NCBI RefSeq assembly: GCF_900176305.1
Contig: NZ_FWXH01000007.1
Coordinates: forward strand, 106,022-170,021
DNA length: 64,000 nt
Origin: Clostridium acidisoli DSM 12555
Lineage (GTDB): Bacteria > Bacillota > Clostridia > Clostridiales > Clostridiaceae
Direction of reading: 5' to 3'
The position numbers were made by a program, and so were the translations under genes. Shown one piece after another: positions 37,389 through 48,732 of the stretch (position 1 is its first letter; each line of letters begins with the position of its first letter). The notes beneath the pieces are model-generated. The model was not told where the DNA came from. It searched no databases and worked only from the letters and a program-made list of their open reading frames with translations.

Positions 37389-38180
37389 GTGGCAAAGCCA
37401 AGCATTTTTAGTAGTGGATATGAAAAGAAGATGAGGAAAAGAAAAAGGATGATTTTTATCAGTGTTTTAATAGTAATTGTTGCTTTGGTAATAGTTATAA
37501 TTTCCTTGTTAGGAAATCTGGGCATTAGGAATAAGAAAAATGAACAAATTAAAAAGATTGTAAACACTGAGACTAACAGCAAAACAAATACTAGTAGTAA
37601 AAAATCAAAAGACAAAATTAAAAAATCCAATGAAGATGCTTCAAAGAAAATTGATAAATTAAATTTTGTTATTAATATGCCAAGTGGTAAACAAATTAAA
37701 GTTATTTATGAAAATGCTGGGACAGCAAAGGTTATTAAAAGTGTAGAAAATAGTGATCCGGATTTGGATTATAATATAAATCCATCAGGTTCTGCCATAG
37801 TATTATTTCAAAAAAGTACTCAGGATATAATAGTTGCAAATGCCGATGGAACATCAATTAATATTACAAATGCAAGCTACACGGCGACTACAGGAACTGT
37901 GTTTACAAAGGATTCTGTATTAAAAGCAAATCCAAGTTATGTATGGTGCACATCACCTAAATTTATAGACGATACAAATGTAGCATATATAAGTCAGTTA
38001 CCATGGTTTAACAAAAGTAATAAGTATATTTGGAAATTTAATATTCAGGATAAAACTTCAGTAAATACAAATCTTACAGGAGAAAATGTTCAAATTAATG
38101 CTATAACTCCAAATGGATTAGAAATTTCTGTTGACAATTCGGTTCAATATCTTAAAGGTGATGGTTCTGTAACAAATTAG
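37389..38180 (+). CDS. Membrane-anchored protein of unknown function
   Basis: 263 residues from GTG after AAGGAGGG. A short basic N-terminus (KKMRKRKR) precedes one membrane helix (about residues 20-42), then a Lys/Ser/Asn-rich linker, then a ~180-residue outer domain with propeller-like strands (NADGTSINITNASY, YISQLPWF, KYIWKFNIQDKT). The fold resembles part of a TolB/WD-like beta-propeller. I do not recognise the family. It shares a leader motif with ctc. Confidence 0.7.
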   Translation: MAKPSIFSSGYEKKMRKRKRMIFISVLIVIVALVIVIISLLGNLGIRNKKNEQIKKIVNTETNSKTNTSSKKSKDKIKKSNEDASKKIDKLNFVINMPSGKQIKVIYENAGTAKVIKSVENSDPDLDYNINPSGSAIVLFQKSTQDIIVANADGTSINITNASYTATTGTVFTKDSVLKANPSYVWCTSPKFIDDTNVAYISQLPWFNKSNKYIWKFNIQDKTSVNTNLTGENVQINAITPNGLEISVDNSVQYLKGDGSVTN

Positions 38181-38212
38181 GAGTATCTACAATAGTTATT
38201 TAGGAGGAAAAT

Positions 38213-38995
38213 ATGGAGATTGGGTTATCGTCTGCGGTGTTTTATCCAAAGGTTGAGACAGAGCACAGCATAGAATTAATCTCTAGCCTTGGTTTTAGCT
38301 GTGCAGAAATTTTTTTAAATAGTCCTATGGAATTTGAAGAAGATTTTATAAGGTTATTAAGGGATAAAAAAGATAAATACAATTTGGAAATAAACAGTGT
38401 TCATAGTTTTTCATCTTTATATGAACCATATCTCTTTGATTCATATAAGAGAAGAAGAGATGACATGCTAAAGTATTTTACAAAGGTATGCGTAGCGGCA
38501 AAGCTTTTAGGTGCACGATGTTATACTTTTCATGGTATGAGATTAAACAATATAGAAGCAATAGATTTTAAATTAATTCATGATGTATATAATACATTAA
38601 CATATATTGCTGGAGAAAATGGAATAAAATTAGCTCAAGAGAATGTTTCATGGTGCATGTCTAGTAATATTGAATATTTAAATAGAATCGAAGAAAATAT
38701 AAATTATCCACTATATTATACATTTGATATAAAGCAATCCTATAAGGCTGGTATAAAGCCATTTGAATATTTGGATATAATGGGAAATAAATTAATAAAT
38801 TTTCATGTAAATGATAGGGATGATAAGCACGTTTGTTTAATGCCAGGACAAGGGAATGTGGATTTAAAAGCTATATTTAATAAAATAAAAGCACAAAATT
38901 ATCTGGGTAATGTTATAATAGAAGTATATGGAAACAATTACAAAACATACTCTGAATTACAAGACGCTAAAAAGTTTCTGTCTAAGTTTATATAA
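38213..38995 (+). CDS. Sugar-phosphate isomerase/epimerase-like TIM barrel (AP endonuclease family 2)
   Basis: 260 residues with the xylose-isomerase-like TIM-barrel pattern: MEIGLSSAVF, LGFSCAEIFL, NSVHSF, TFHGM, KLAQENVSW, FDIKQSYKAG, NFHVNDRDDKH and VIIEVYG. Glu, His, Asp and Glu at the strand ends are the expected metal ligands. Members include endonuclease IV and sugar epimerases; this one is not assigned a substrate. It starts 32 bp after the preceding gene. Confidence 0.85.
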   Translation: MEIGLSSAVFYPKVETEHSIELISSLGFSCAEIFLNSPMEFEEDFIRLLRDKKDKYNLEINSVHSFSSLYEPYLFDSYKRRRDDMLKYFTKVCVAAKLLGARCYTFHGMRLNNIEAIDFKLIHDVYNTLTYIAGENGIKLAQENVSWCMSSNIEYLNRIEENINYPLYYTFDIKQSYKAGIKPFEYLDIMGNKLINFHVNDRDDKHVCLMPGQGNVDLKAIFNKIKAQNYLGNVIIEVYGNNYKTYSELQDAKKFLSKFI

Positions 38996-39025
38996 ACCAA
39001 AAATATAGCACTTGTAATATGTAAA

Positions 39026-39063
39026 TTAACTTACGAATAATTAAGAATTAATTTGTAAGTTAA
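39026..39063. repeat. Intergenic palindrome upstream of tig
   Basis: TTAACTTAC (39026-39034) pairs perfectly with GTAAGTTAA (39055-39063) around an AT-rich loop. No T tract follows at once, so it is not a clear terminator. Confidence 0.45.
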
Positions 39064-39232
39064 CATAAAGTTTTTTACTTTGAAAAATTTAATTGTAACC
39101 ATAAGGTTTTTTGTTATATAATATATAAAAGATTTATAGCTAATTTGCTTGGTATTAGTATTTGTAAATAGATTAGAATATGTTATAATATTTAAGTTAA
39201 TAAGCTTTTACTTGATTAGGAGGAATTTACGT

Positions 39233-40525
39233 ATGAATACAAAATTAGAAAAATTAGAAAATAATGTCGTTAAATTTGAGATAACAGTTGAGGCAGAAAA
39301 ATTTAACGAAGCTGTTCAAAAAGCATATAAGAAAAATAGTAAAAAATTCAATGTACCAGGATTTAGAAAAGGTAAAGCACCTTTATCTATAATAAAACAA
39401 TATTATGGAGAGGGAGTTTTTTATGAAGATGCTATTAACTTTTGCTGTGATGATACATATCCAGTAGCGTTAGAAGAAAATAACATAAAGCCTGTTGACT
39501 ATCCTGAAATTGATGTTGTAGATATAGGAGATGGAAAAGACTTTGTATATACAGCTAAAGTTACAGTAACTCCAGAAGTAGAACTTGGAGAATATAAAGA
39601 TTTAGAAGTTAAAAAAGTTAAATATCCAGTTACAGAAGAAGACATTGAAAACGAATTAAAATCAATACAACAAAAAAATGCTAGAATAGAAACAAAAGAA
39701 GAAGGCGCTGTTGAAAACACAAATATCGCTGTTATTGACTTTAAAGGATTTGTAGATGGAACACCTTTTGAAGGCGGAGAAGGAAAAGACTATTCTCTAG
39801 AAATAGGAAGTGGTAGTTTCATAGACAACTTTGAAGAACAACTTATAGGACTTAAAAAAGGTGAAACAAAAGATGTTGAAGTAACCTTCCCTGAAGAATA
39901 CGGCAAAGAGGAATTAAACGGAAAGAAAGCTACGTTTAATGTTACAATTAAAGAAATTAAAATTAAAGAATTGCCTGCAATTGATGATGAATTTGCAAAA
40001 GAGGTTTCTGAATTTGATACTTTAGAAGAACTTAGAAATGATACAAAAGTTAAATTTGAAGAAAACAATGCAGCAAGAGAAAAAGCTGAATATGAAGATG
40101 CTGTAATATCAGCTGTATGTGATAATTCAAAAGTTGATGTGCCAGAAGTTATGGTTAAAAATGAAGTTGATCAAATGCTTAAAGAATTAGAAACAAGATT
40201 AAGTTATCAAGGATTAGATTTAAAATCTTATTATGAATTTACAAATAGTTCTGAAGAAAAAGTTAGAGATTACATGAAAGAAACAGCTGAAAAAAGGGTA
40301 AAAACAAGACTTGTACTTGAAGAGATTGTTAAAGCTGAAAAAGTTGAAGCTACAGAAGAAGAATTGTTAAATAAGGCAACTGAATTAGCTAAGCAATACT
40401 CAAACAAAGATATTGAAAAAATGGCAAAATTATTATTAGATGCTCAAAAAGCAACAATAGAAAATGATGTTAAAAATGAAAAAGTTATAGATTTATTAGT
40501 TAGTAGCAGTAAAGCTATTGATTAA
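39233..40525 (+). CDS. tig: Trigger factor (ribosome-associated chaperone)
   Basis: 430 residues from the ATG at 39233 after AGGAGGAATTTAC; the longer upstream frame from 39149 is not needed. The ribosome-binding tail contains [16 protein letters not shown] (the FRK signature), the PPIase domain lies at about residues 150-245 ([17 protein letters not shown]), and a helical C-terminal arm follows. It binds nascent chains and comes before clpP, as in many Bacillota. Confidence 0.96.
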   Translation: MNTKLEKLENNVVKFEITVEAEKFNEAVQKAYKKNSKKFNVPGFRKGKAPLSIIKQYYGEGVFYEDAINFCCDDTYPVALEENNIKPVDYPEIDVVDIGDGKDFVYTAKVTVTPEVELGEYKDLEVKKVKYPVTEEDIENELKSIQQKNARIETKEEGAVENTNIAVIDFKGFVDGTPFEGGEGKDYSLEIGSGSFIDNFEEQLIGLKKGETKDVEVTFPEEYGKEELNGKKATFNVTIKEIKIKELPAIDDEFAKEVSEFDTLEELRNDTKVKFEENNAAREKAEYEDAVISAVCDNSKVDVPEVMVKNEVDQMLKELETRLSYQGLDLKSYYEFTNSSEEKVRDYMKETAEKRVKTRLVLEEIVKAEKVEATEEELLNKATELAKQYSNKDIEKMAKLLLDAQKATIENDVKNEKVIDLLVSSSKAID

Positions 40526-40638
40526 TAAAAAATAAAAATATATTGATTATTTGCTGTGTTATGTTAGCATAATATAAAGAGGTTAAATTTTCATGTATTT
40601 TATTTGGTTATAAAGATACAGATGTAGGAGGGATTTTT

Positions 40639-41226
40639 ATGAGTTTGGTACCTATGGTAGTGGAACAGACAAACAGGGGAGAAAGGTCTTATGATATTTA
40701 TTCAAGACTTTTAAAAGACAGAATAGTTTTTTTAGGTGAAGAAGTAAATGATGCAACAGCTAGTCTAGTTATAGCTCAGCTATTGTTTTTAGAAAGTGAA
40801 GACCCAGATAAGGATATTTACCTATACATAAATAGCCCAGGTGGTTCAATAACAGCTGGTATGGGTATTTATGATACAATGCAATATATAAAACCAGATG
40901 TATCAACTATCTGTGTTGGAATGGCAGCATCAATGGGAGCATTTTTATTATGTGCTGGTGCAAAAGGAAAAAGATTTGCACTTCCAAATAGTGAGATTAT
41001 GATTCATCAACCGCTTGGAGGCTTCCAAGGTCAAGCAACAGATATAGGAATACATGCTGACAGAATTCTTAGAATAAAAAAGAAATTAAATACAATTTTC
41101 AGTGAAAGAACAGGTCAGCCTTTAGAAGTTATAGAAAAAGATACAGAGAGAGATAATTTCCTAGATGCAGAAGATGCTAAGACTTATGGATTAATAGATG
41201 AAGTTTTCGTAACAAAAAAGAAATAA
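40639..41226 (+). CDS. clpP: ATP-dependent Clp protease proteolytic subunit
   Basis: 195 residues. Catalytic Ser in [13 protein letters not shown], His in [10 protein letters not shown] and Asp in [10 protein letters not shown]; the mature N-terminus is close to [20 protein letters not shown]. It forms the 14-mer chamber used with ClpX, whose gene starts 20 bp later. No CtsR operator was seen upstream. Confidence 0.97.
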   Translation: MSLVPMVVEQTNRGERSYDIYSRLLKDRIVFLGEEVNDATASLVIAQLLFLESEDPDKDIYLYINSPGGSITAGMGIYDTMQYIKPDVSTICVGMAASMGAFLLCAGAKGKRFALPNSEIMIHQPLGGFQGQATDIGIHADRILRIKKKLNTIFSERTGQPLEVIEKDTERDNFLDAEDAKTYGLIDEVFVTKKK

Positions 41227-41246
41227 CCTTTAAGTGAGGTGCAAAG

Positions 41247-42548
41247 ATGGCAAAATTTGACGATAAAAAACAATTAAGATGTTCTTTTTGTGGCAAAAGT
41301 CAAGATCAGGTTAGAAGGCTTATTGCTGGACCTGGAGTTTACATTTGCGATGAATGTATAGAGTTATGTTCTGAAATTATAGCTGATGAATTTGAAGAAA
41401 GTTCTTCAGTAGAAGTAGGATCACTTCCAAAACCAACTGAGATAAAGAATTATTTAGATCAGTATGTTATTGGTCAAGATGATGCTAAAAAGTCATTATC
41501 TGTTGCTGTATACAATCATTACAAAAGAATTAATTCAAATGTAAATAGCGAAGATGTTGAATTACAAAAAAGTAATATACTTTTATTAGGACCAACGGGT
41601 TCAGGAAAGACACTTCTAGCTCAGACTTTAGCAAAATTTTTAAATGTACCTTTTGCTATAGCAGATGCTACTACTTTAACTGAAGCTGGGTATGTTGGAG
41701 AAGATGTAGAAAATATTTTGCTTAAGCTTATTCAAAACTCTGATTATGATGTTGAAAGAGCAGAGAAAGGTATTATCTATATTGATGAAATAGATAAAAT
41801 AGCTAGAAAATCAGAGAACCCATCAATTACAAGAGATGTTTCTGGAGAAGGCGTACAACAAGCACTTTTGAAAATTCTTGAAGGAACAGTAGCTTCAGTA
41901 CCTCCTCAAGGTGGTAGAAAGCATCCTCATCAAGAATTTATACAAATTAATACTACAAACATTTTATTTATCTGTGGTGGAGCTTTTGATGGAATTGACA
42001 AGATAATTGAGAATAGAACTAGAAAAAGTTCATTAGGCTTTGGTGCAGAGATTCAGTCAAAGAAAGAAAAAGATATAGGTGTGTTATTAAAAGAAATCAT
42101 GCCTGGTGATTTACTAAAGTTTGGATTAATACCTGAATTTGTAGGAAGATTACCAATTCTTGTTACTTTGGATGCACTTGATGAGAAAGCGCTTGTAGAG
42201 ATATTAAGTAAACCTAAAAATGCATTGGTAAAGCAATATAAAAAATTGTTTAAAATGGATAATGTAGATTTAGACTTTGATGAAGAGGCGCTTCTAGCTA
42301 TAGCTAAAGAAGCTATAACAAGAAATACTGGAGCAAGAGGTTTAAGGGCAATTATAGAAGACATGATGAAAGATATTATGTTTGATATACCATCAAGGAA
42401 AGATGTTAAGAAAGTATCTGTCAATGAAGAGACGCTTAAAACTAAACAACCTAAAATTGAATTGACAGAACCAACAGAACAACTTCCTGAACCTGAAAAT
42501 AAGACTGAAGATATAAAGAAAAAGAAAAAAGGCTCAGAAACTGCCTAG
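41247..42548 (+). CDS. clpX: ClpX, ATPase subunit of ClpXP
   Basis: 433 residues. N-terminal Zn domain ([11 protein letters not shown] and CDECIELC), AAA+ domain with Walker A GPTGSGKT and Walker [10 protein letters not shown], the ClpP-docking loop in the LGFGAEI region, and sensor 2 [10 protein letters not shown]. It unfolds substrates for ClpP. It ends at a strong terminator (42562-42600). Confidence 0.97.
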   Translation: MAKFDDKKQLRCSFCGKSQDQVRRLIAGPGVYICDECIELCSEIIADEFEESSSVEVGSLPKPTEIKNYLDQYVIGQDDAKKSLSVAVYNHYKRINSNVNSEDVELQKSNILLLGPTGSGKTLLAQTLAKFLNVPFAIADATTLTEAGYVGEDVENILLKLIQNSDYDVERAEKGIIYIDEIDKIARKSENPSITRDVSGEGVQQALLKILEGTVASVPPQGGRKHPHQEFIQINTTNILFICGGAFDGIDKIIENRTRKSSLGFGAEIQSKKEKDIGVLLKEIMPGDLLKFGLIPEFVGRLPILVTLDALDEKALVEILSKPKNALVKQYKKLFKMDNVDLDFDEEALLAIAKEAITRNTGARGLRAIIEDMMKDIMFDIPSRKDVKKVSVNEETLKTKQPKIELTEPTEQLPEPENKTEDIKKKKKGSETA

Positions 42549-42561
42549 TGTATATTAAAAG

Positions 42562-42600
42562 TGTGTCAAAATGATTTTAATTATTTTGGCACATTTTTTT
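42562..42600 (+). terminator. Terminator after clpX
   Basis: TGTGTCAAAAT pairs with ATTTTGGCACA (one G-T pair), followed by seven Ts. Confidence 0.85.
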
Positions 42601-42688
42601 ATGTGGAATATATTACTATAAAAATGTAAATACTAAAAGTAAATACTTATATTTGAGAGGAGGTAGGCATAAGGAAGAAACAGCCTTA

Positions 42689-44383
42689 ATGCCAAAGAAT
42701 ATGACGATGTTACTTTTAGTTGTAGAATTATTTTTTACAGTGATTATAGGAATCTATTTTTTTACTCTATTGAAGGGGCAACAATCTTCTAAAATTGTGA
42801 TAGATAAAGAAAATAAAAAGGAAATGGATAATTTAAATAAATTGAGGAGTATTAGCCTCACAATGCCGTTAACTGAAAAAAGTAGACCAAAGACATTTGA
42901 CGAAATCATAGGCCAAGAAAAAGGCATTAAAGCTTTGAAAGCAGCTATATGTGGACCTAATCCACAAAATGTAATAATTTATGGACCACCAGGTGTAGGA
43001 AAAACTGCTGCTGCAAGGCTTGTATTAGAATATGCAAAAAAAATAAACTACTCACCATTTAAAAGTGAAGCAAAATTTATTGAAATTGATGCAACTACAG
43101 TTAGATTTGATGATAGAGGTATTGCAGATCCGCTCATAGGCTCAGTTCATGATCCTATATATCAAGGGGCAGGGTCCCTTGGAATAGCAGGAATACCACA
43201 ACCAAAATCAGGTGCTGTAACAAAAGCCCATGGAGGAATTTTATTTATAGATGAAATTGGTGAACTTCACCCTACTGAAATGAATAAATTGTTAAAGGTT
43301 TTAGAGGATAGAAAAGTATTCCTCGATAGTGCTTATTATAATTCTAGTGACAATAAAATGCCTGTATACATAAAGGAAATATTTGAAAACGGTTTACCGG
43401 CTGATTTTAGACTTGTTGGGGCAACAACAAGGAGTCCAGAAGAAATATGCCCAGCTTTAAGATCACGTTGTGTAGAGATATTTTTCAAACCACTGTTACC
43501 AGATGAACTAAAAAGGATAGCATTAAATGCAGTAGAGAAAGTTGAAATGAAAATAGAAAAAAAAGCATTAGAAATGGTTTCAGAGTATTCCAATAATGGA
43601 AGAGATGCGGTTAATCTAATACAACTAGCTTACGGAATAGTATTAAATGAAAAAAGAGATAAAGTTAGATTAGGGGATGTTGAATGGGTTATTGAGAATG
43701 GCCAGTATTCACCTAAAATTGAGAAGAAGATAAATGAAAAACCTCAAATTGGATATGTAAATGGACTTGCAATTTATGGAGCCAATATTGGTACGATTAT
43801 GGAAATAGAGGCAAGTGCTATAAAAATCAAAAATAACGATGGTAAACTTAAGGTTACTGGAATTGTAGAAGAGGAGGAAATAAAAAATGGAAACAATAAA
43901 ATCATAAGAAAAAGCAATGCTAGATGTTCTGTAGAAAATGTAATAACTATGCTCGAAAGAAAATTTAATATAAATTGTAATGAATATAATATTCATGTGA
44001 ACTTTCCGGGGGGAGCTCCAGTAGATGGACCATCAGCTGGTATAAGTATGGCTACAGCTATATATAGTGCAATCAAAGGAGTATATGTAGATAACAGAAT
44101 AGCTATGACTGGTGAAATATCTTTATACGGAAAAGTAAAGCCTGTGGGAGGGGTAGATGCAAAAATAGCAGCTGCAATAAAAGCTGGGGCAAAAATAATA
44201 ATAATTCCAAGAGAAAATTGGCAAGACAAATTTAATAGAATAAATGGAGTAAAAATAAAACCAGTAGATAGTATTAATGAAGTTTTCGATTTATCAATCA
44301 CAGATAAAATAGAGGATAATAATATAACATTTGAAACTAAAGGAGAAATTCTTCTAGCAAAATTAAATGAATACAAATGTTAA
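42689..44383 (+). CDS. lonB: LonB, membrane-associated Lon-type protease
   Basis: 564 residues from the ATG at 42689; the frame opens at a TTG (42653) lying in a GAGGAGG site, which is less likely as start. An N-terminal membrane helix (MLLLVVELFFTVIIGIYFF) precedes an AAA+ domain (Walker [19 protein letters not shown]) and a C-terminal Ser/Lys Lon protease domain (catalytic Ser in DGPSAGISMA; Lys in KVKPVGGVDAKIAAA). The Bacillus counterpart is expressed in the forespore. Confidence 0.93.
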   Translation: MPKNMTMLLLVVELFFTVIIGIYFFTLLKGQQSSKIVIDKENKKEMDNLNKLRSISLTMPLTEKSRPKTFDEIIGQEKGIKALKAAICGPNPQNVIIYGPPGVGKTAAARLVLEYAKKINYSPFKSEAKFIEIDATTVRFDDRGIADPLIGSVHDPIYQGAGSLGIAGIPQPKSGAVTKAHGGILFIDEIGELHPTEMNKLLKVLEDRKVFLDSAYYNSSDNKMPVYIKEIFENGLPADFRLVGATTRSPEEICPALRSRCVEIFFKPLLPDELKRIALNAVEKVEMKIEKKALEMVSEYSNNGRDAVNLIQLAYGIVLNEKRDKVRLGDVEWVIENGQYSPKIEKKINEKPQIGYVNGLAIYGANIGTIMEIEASAIKIKNNDGKLKVTGIVEEEEIKNGNNKIIRKSNARCSVENVITMLERKFNINCNEYNIHVNFPGGAPVDGPSAGISMATAIYSAIKGVYVDNRIAMTGEISLYGKVKPVGGVDAKIAAAIKAGAKIIIIPRENWQDKFNRINGVKIKPVDSINEVFDLSITDKIEDNNITFETKGEILLAKLNEYKC

Positions 44384-44484
44384 GAAAAATAATATTCTTA
44401 CAATTGAAAAAATTTTATTTTAAATGTATAATAAATAAGACTATCTAAACATTTAGTATAGCAATTGAAAGTGAGGGGAGAAAA

Positions 44485-46830
44485 ATGAGCAATGATATTA
44501 AAGTTCTTCCTCTAATCCCACTAAGAGGTATAATTATATTTCCATATATGGTAATGCATTTTGATGTTGGAAGAGAGAAATCAATTCTTGCCTTAGAGGA
44601 TGCAATGATTAATAAGCAAGAAATATTTTTAGCTGCACAAATGGAAGCAAAAATTGAGGAACCTGATGAGGACGGCATATACTCAATGGGTACAATATGT
44701 ACAATTAAACAAATGTTAAAATTGCCTGGAGATACAGTAAGAGTATTGGTAGAAGGAAAAAAAAGGGCTAAAATTAATGTATATGTTGAAAAAGAACCAT
44801 TTATGAAGGTTGAAATAGAAGAAATAGAGGATAATAAATCTTCGGATGAAAATAAGCAGACTGCATTAACTAGACTTGTTAGCGAAAGTTTTGATTCATA
44901 TATGAAACTTTCTAGTGCTGTACCTAGTGATGTACCAATTTCATTAGAAGACATTGACGATGATTTAGGAAGATTTGCTGATACGATATGTTCTTATTTA
45001 ATAGTTAAGCAAGAAAAAAAACAAGAGATATTAGAAGCAGTAGATACTACAAAAAGGTTAGAAATCATTTTAGAAGTTTTGCGCAGTGAAATTGAAATAC
45101 TTGAAGTGGAAAAAGAAATAGGAAATAAGGTTAGAGAAAAGATAGATAAAGGTCAAAAAGATTATTACCTAAGGGAACAGATAAAAGTTATGCAAGAAGA
45201 ACTTGGGGAAGATGACGACGATAAAAAGGAACAAAAAAAATACAAAAATAAAATAAGTAGAGCAAAATTACCTAAAGACGTAAAGGCTAAAGCACTTCAT
45301 GAGCTAAATAAGCTTAAAAATGCAGGCAGTTTTTCATCGGAAGGTGGAGTTATTAGAAGTTATCTTGATTGGATTTTAGATTTACCATGGAATGTTAAAA
45401 CTGAAGATCACATTGATATAAAAAAATCTAGGGATATCTTGAATGATGAACATTATGGGATTGAAGAGGTTAAAAACAGAATAATTGAATACCTTGCTGT
45501 GAAAGAAATGAGTAATTCAATTAAAGGACCAATTTTATGTCTTGTTGGACCACCAGGAGTTGGTAAAACATCTATAGCAAAATCTATAGCCCATGCAATA
45601 AATAGAAATTTTGTAAGAATGTCATTAGGTGGGGTTAGTGATGAAGCTGATATAAGAGGACATAGAAAAACTTATGTTGGAGCAATACCTGGTAGAATAA
45701 TATATAGCATGAAACAAGCTAAATCAACGAATCCATTATTTTTACTAGATGAAATAGATAAAATGGGTGAGGGCTATAAAGGGGATCCTGCTGCAGCACT
45801 GTTAGAGGTATTGGATTCTGAACAAAACTTTAGTTTTAGAGATCATTATTTAGAATTAGATTACGATCTATCAGATGTAATGTTTGTAACGACTGCTAAT
45901 ACATTAGAGACAATTCCAACTCCACTTTTAGATAGGATGGAAATTATAGAGGTTTCAGGTTATACATCAGAAGAAAAGTTTAACATCGCAAAGAAATATT
46001 TAGTTCCAAAGGAATTAAAAGAACACTCAATAGATTCTAAAAAAATAGTTTTCACTGATAACTCAATAAATTGTATTATTGATAATTATACTAGAGAATC
46101 AGGTGTAAGAAATCTTGAAAGAAAGATTGCTGCAATCATAAGAAAAGCTATAGCGGAGATGTTAGAAAAAAATAAAGAAACAATTACTATAACAGCTACA
46201 ATAACTAAAAAATATTTGGGAAATGATATGTATACCTATGATAAAGTAGATGGGGAAGATAAGGTAGGGGTTGTAACTGGAATGGCATGGACTGGATATG
46301 GTGGTGATACATTACCAGTTGAAGTTGCTGTAATGCCTGGAAGTGGTAAATTATCCATAACTGGACAGCTAGGAGACGTAATGAAGGAATCTGCTGAAGC
46401 TGGTTTTAGTTATGTAAGAACAAATGCAAATAAATATAAAATAAATGAAAAATTTTATAAAGAAAAAGATGTCCATATTCATGTGCCAGAAGGTGCTGTT
46501 CCAAAAGATGGCCCTTCGGCAGGGGTAACAATGATAACTGCAATGGTATCAGCTTTGAGCAACAGAAAAGTAAAGCATAATGTAGCCATGACTGGAGAGA
46601 TAACTCTTACAGGAAGAGTACTTCCAATAGGAGGACTTAAAGAAAAATCATTGGCGGCTTATAGAGCTGGAATTGACACTATAATAATTCCAAAACAAAA
46701 TGAAAAAGATTTGAGAAAGATTCCTAAATCTGTTACGAACAAAGTTAACTTTGTTTTAGCTGAAAAAGTTGATGATGTTATAAAAAATGCATTGGTTGGT
46801 GAAGATAATAATGGAAATAAAACAAGCTGA
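44485..46830 (+). CDS. lon: Lon protease (LonA)
   Basis: 781 residues, standard LonA: N-terminal substrate domain ([20 protein letters not shown]), a coiled linker, AAA+ domain with [13 protein letters not shown] and [11 protein letters not shown], and a protease domain with catalytic Ser in [10 protein letters not shown] and Lys in [13 protein letters not shown]. It degrades misfolded and regulatory proteins. The 3' end overlaps engB by 20 bp. Confidence 0.97.
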   Translation: MSNDIKVLPLIPLRGIIIFPYMVMHFDVGREKSILALEDAMINKQEIFLAAQMEAKIEEPDEDGIYSMGTICTIKQMLKLPGDTVRVLVEGKKRAKINVYVEKEPFMKVEIEEIEDNKSSDENKQTALTRLVSESFDSYMKLSSAVPSDVPISLEDIDDDLGRFADTICSYLIVKQEKKQEILEAVDTTKRLEIILEVLRSEIEILEVEKEIGNKVREKIDKGQKDYYLREQIKVMQEELGEDDDDKKEQKKYKNKISRAKLPKDVKAKALHELNKLKNAGSFSSEGGVIRSYLDWILDLPWNVKTEDHIDIKKSRDILNDEHYGIEEVKNRIIEYLAVKEMSNSIKGPILCLVGPPGVGKTSIAKSIAHAINRNFVRMSLGGVSDEADIRGHRKTYVGAIPGRIIYSMKQAKSTNPLFLLDEIDKMGEGYKGDPAAALLEVLDSEQNFSFRDHYLELDYDLSDVMFVTTANTLETIPTPLLDRMEIIEVSGYTSEEKFNIAKKYLVPKELKEHSIDSKKIVFTDNSINCIIDNYTRESGVRNLERKIAAIIRKAIAEMLEKNKETITITATITKKYLGNDMYTYDKVDGEDKVGVVTGMAWTGYGGDTLPVEVAVMPGSGKLSITGQLGDVMKESAEAGFSYVRTNANKYKINEKFYKEKDVHIHVPEGAVPKDGPSAGVTMITAMVSALSNRKVKHNVAMTGEITLTGRVLPIGGLKEKSLAAYRAGIDTIIIPKQNEKDLRKIPKSVTNKVNFVLAEKVDDVIKNALVGEDNNGNKTS

Positions 46831-47395
46831 GTTTATTATATCGGCTGTAAAAGTAGAACAATTCCCTAAGGACGGGCTTCCAGAAGTTGCGTTTGTAGGA
46901 AGATCAAATGTTGGAAAGTCTTCTATAATTAATGCTTTAACCAACAGAAGAAAATTAGTAAAGGTGAGTTCAACTCCAGGAAAAACTAGATTGATTAATT
47001 ATTTTTTAATTAATAATAATTCTTATTTTGTTGATTTACCAGGTTATGGATATGCTAAAATTTCAAAAGAAGAGAAAAAAAGTTGGGGAAAGATGATAGA
47101 AATCTACTTAAATGGCAGAAATGAATTGAAAAAAGTAGTTTTGCTATTGGATTGTAGAAGAAAACCTAATGAAGATGATTTATTAATGTATGAATGGATT
47201 AAACATTATGGATATAAGTGTATGATTATTTCAACAAAAAGTGATAAATTAAACAAAAGTGAATTAAGTAAAAGCGAAAAAGTTATAAGGGAAACATTAA
47301 AAATTAATAGTTCAGAAAAAATATATTTCTACTCATCTTTAAAAAAAGTAGGAAAAGAAGAATTGTTGGATTACATTTACGATGATGTTTTATAA
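46811..47395 (+). CDS. engB: EngB/YsxC ribosome-biogenesis GTPase
   Basis: 194 residues from the ATG at 46811. A start eight codons upstream lies deeper in lon and has no good site. GTPase motifs are [14 protein letters not shown] (G1), TPGKTR (G2), [11 protein letters not shown] (G3) and STKSDKLNK (G4). It helps 50S subunit assembly. The lon-engB overlap is conserved in many Bacillota. Confidence 0.95.
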   Translation: MEIKQAEFIISAVKVEQFPKDGLPEVAFVGRSNVGKSSIINALTNRRKLVKVSSTPGKTRLINYFLINNNSYFVDLPGYGYAKISKEEKKSWGKMIEIYLNGRNELKKVVLLLDCRRKPNEDDLLMYEWIKHYGYKCMIISTKSDKLNKSELSKSEKVIRETLKINSSEKIYFYSSLKKVGKEELLDYIYDDVL

Positions 47396-47438
47396 TTAAA
47401 GACATTTTTAGAAAAAATTATAAAAAACATTTACAAAA

Positions 47439-47468
47439 TTGAATAAAAAAACAAAAATAGGGTATCAT
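47439..47468 (+). promoter_or_regulatory. Putative promoter of the intergenic sRNA
   Basis: TTGAAT (47439-47444) and TATCAT (47463-47468) are 18 bp apart. Confidence 0.5.
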
Positions 47469-47474
47469 AATAAA

Positions 47475-47577
47475 TGTAATTGGAGATAAGATCTCCATTA
47501 GTATGAAATAAGGTAAAAGCTTTGTTTTATGCTAAACCCCCCATCCCCCTTGGGACCGTAATGCGGTCCCATTTTTA
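47475..47577 (+). ncRNA. Candidate small regulatory RNA with a C-rich single-stranded loop
   Basis: Between engB and the convergent gene there is no open frame, but a full sRNA layout is visible. TGGAGAT/ATCTCCA (47481-47497) forms a perfect hairpin. TTAG...CTAA (47498-47535) forms a longer one with wobble pairs. An unpaired C-rich stretch ACCCCCCATCCCCC follows (47536-47549), then terminator GGGACCG/CGGTCCC with ATTTTT. C-rich loops of this kind bind Shine-Dalgarno sequences in several Gram-positive sRNAs. Confidence 0.55.
47552..47576 (+). terminator. Terminator of the engB/sRNA region
   Basis: GGGACCG pairs with CGGTCCC around TAATG, followed by ATTTTT. Confidence 0.85.
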
Positions 47578-47633
47578 GTTATATAGAAAAATAACTGTGT
47601 ATTGCGTTAATATAATTTGTTTTAAATTATTTG

Positions 47634-48620
47634 TCATTGATGAGGTTCGTTAATCCATACGCTGTTTTCATCAAGTAATTCGCATGAATATATTTTAAAA
47701 TAGTATTTGCTGTTTGCATCTGCAGCAGGTTTTAAGATTAATTTTATAGTACAGTTTTTTATTGTGTTCTTATCTATAATTGATGTAGCTTTAAAATTTA
47801 AAATCCACTTAAGTTCTTTAATATTACCCTCCTTATCACATTTATCATCTATAAACATTCCATCTTGGAAATTGTAATTAGAATTATTATCACATAACTT
47901 ATCTATAGCATTTGTTATATTGTTGAAATTTTCTGAACGGAAAATTTCATTAGGTGTATACAATCTGTCGTAAGGTAGAGTTTTTACATACTTCACGAAC
48001 TGAAGAATAGAATCCTTGCCTAAGAAATTAGAATCGTAGTTTGGGGCATATTTAATTAAAGAGTTTTTAGAAATTATATAATTTGCAAAGTCAATGCTAT
48101 CGTCATTTAAATTGCCTAAAATTATTTTAGGCGTTTTATTATTGTGATAGTCTATAAAACCTAATAAATTATTAGAACTACTAAGTATATTTTCAAATTT
48201 ATTATTTTTCCACATAAAAACATTTTCAATGGGTGCATTATCTTTGGAAGCCTGTACAAAAATTTCAGGGAGGTTATCCCTTGATGCATCTAAAAGGGTA
48301 ATACGTAAAGGCCAATAACTATAATAAGAGCCTAAAGTTTTTAATCCATTTTTTGAATCCAAAATGTAATTTTTATTCTTTGATTCAACATTGATTTGAT
48401 ATGTATTATTGTTTTTATTTATGTGAATAGAATCTTTTGTTCCATCACCTGTTAGATCGTAATTATGTAATACTTTCTCATCATTTGATGTTGAAAAAAT
48501 ATAAGATACATCCTTAGACAAGATGAAAAGAATAGATAGAATTAATATTAATAAAAAAATTACACTATAATATATATATCGTTTTTTCAGGAAAAAAACA
48601 TTGAATCTCAAATTAATCAC
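47634..48620 (-). CDS. Membrane-anchored VCBS/FG-GAP-like protein of unknown function
   Basis: 328 residues. A basic start (FLKKRYIYY) and one membrane helix (about residues 15-35) precede an outer domain with NYDLTGDGTKDSIHI and a later ASRDNLPEIFV, resembling VCBS/FG-GAP repeat turns (D-x-D/N-G-D). The remainder is not recognised. It runs convergent to engB and the sRNA. Confidence 0.7.
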   Translation of the reverse strand: MINLRFNVFFLKKRYIYYSVIFLLILILSILFILSKDVSYIFSTSNDEKVLHNYDLTGDGTKDSIHINKNNNTYQINVESKNKNYILDSKNGLKTLGSYYSYWPLRITLLDASRDNLPEIFVQASKDNAPIENVFMWKNNKFENILSSSNNLLGFIDYHNNKTPKIILGNLNDDSIDFANYIISKNSLIKYAPNYDSNFLGKDSILQFVKYVKTLPYDRLYTPNEIFRSENFNNITNAIDKLCDNNSNYNFQDGMFIDDKCDKEGNIKELKWILNFKATSIIDKNTIKNCTIKLILKPAADANSKYYFKIYSCELLDENSVWINEPHQ

Positions 48621-48732
48621 CTCATTTAAAATATATTAGGAGGTGATATTTCTTATTACATTTAATTTTCACATATTAAAAAAATAAACTGTTTCAAAAT
48701 GAATAGTGATTTTGAAACAGTTTATTTTTAAA

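Noticed and set aside
39026..39063. Transcription terminator upstream of tig
   Set aside because: The palindrome has no adjacent T run in either direction; listed as a repeat only.
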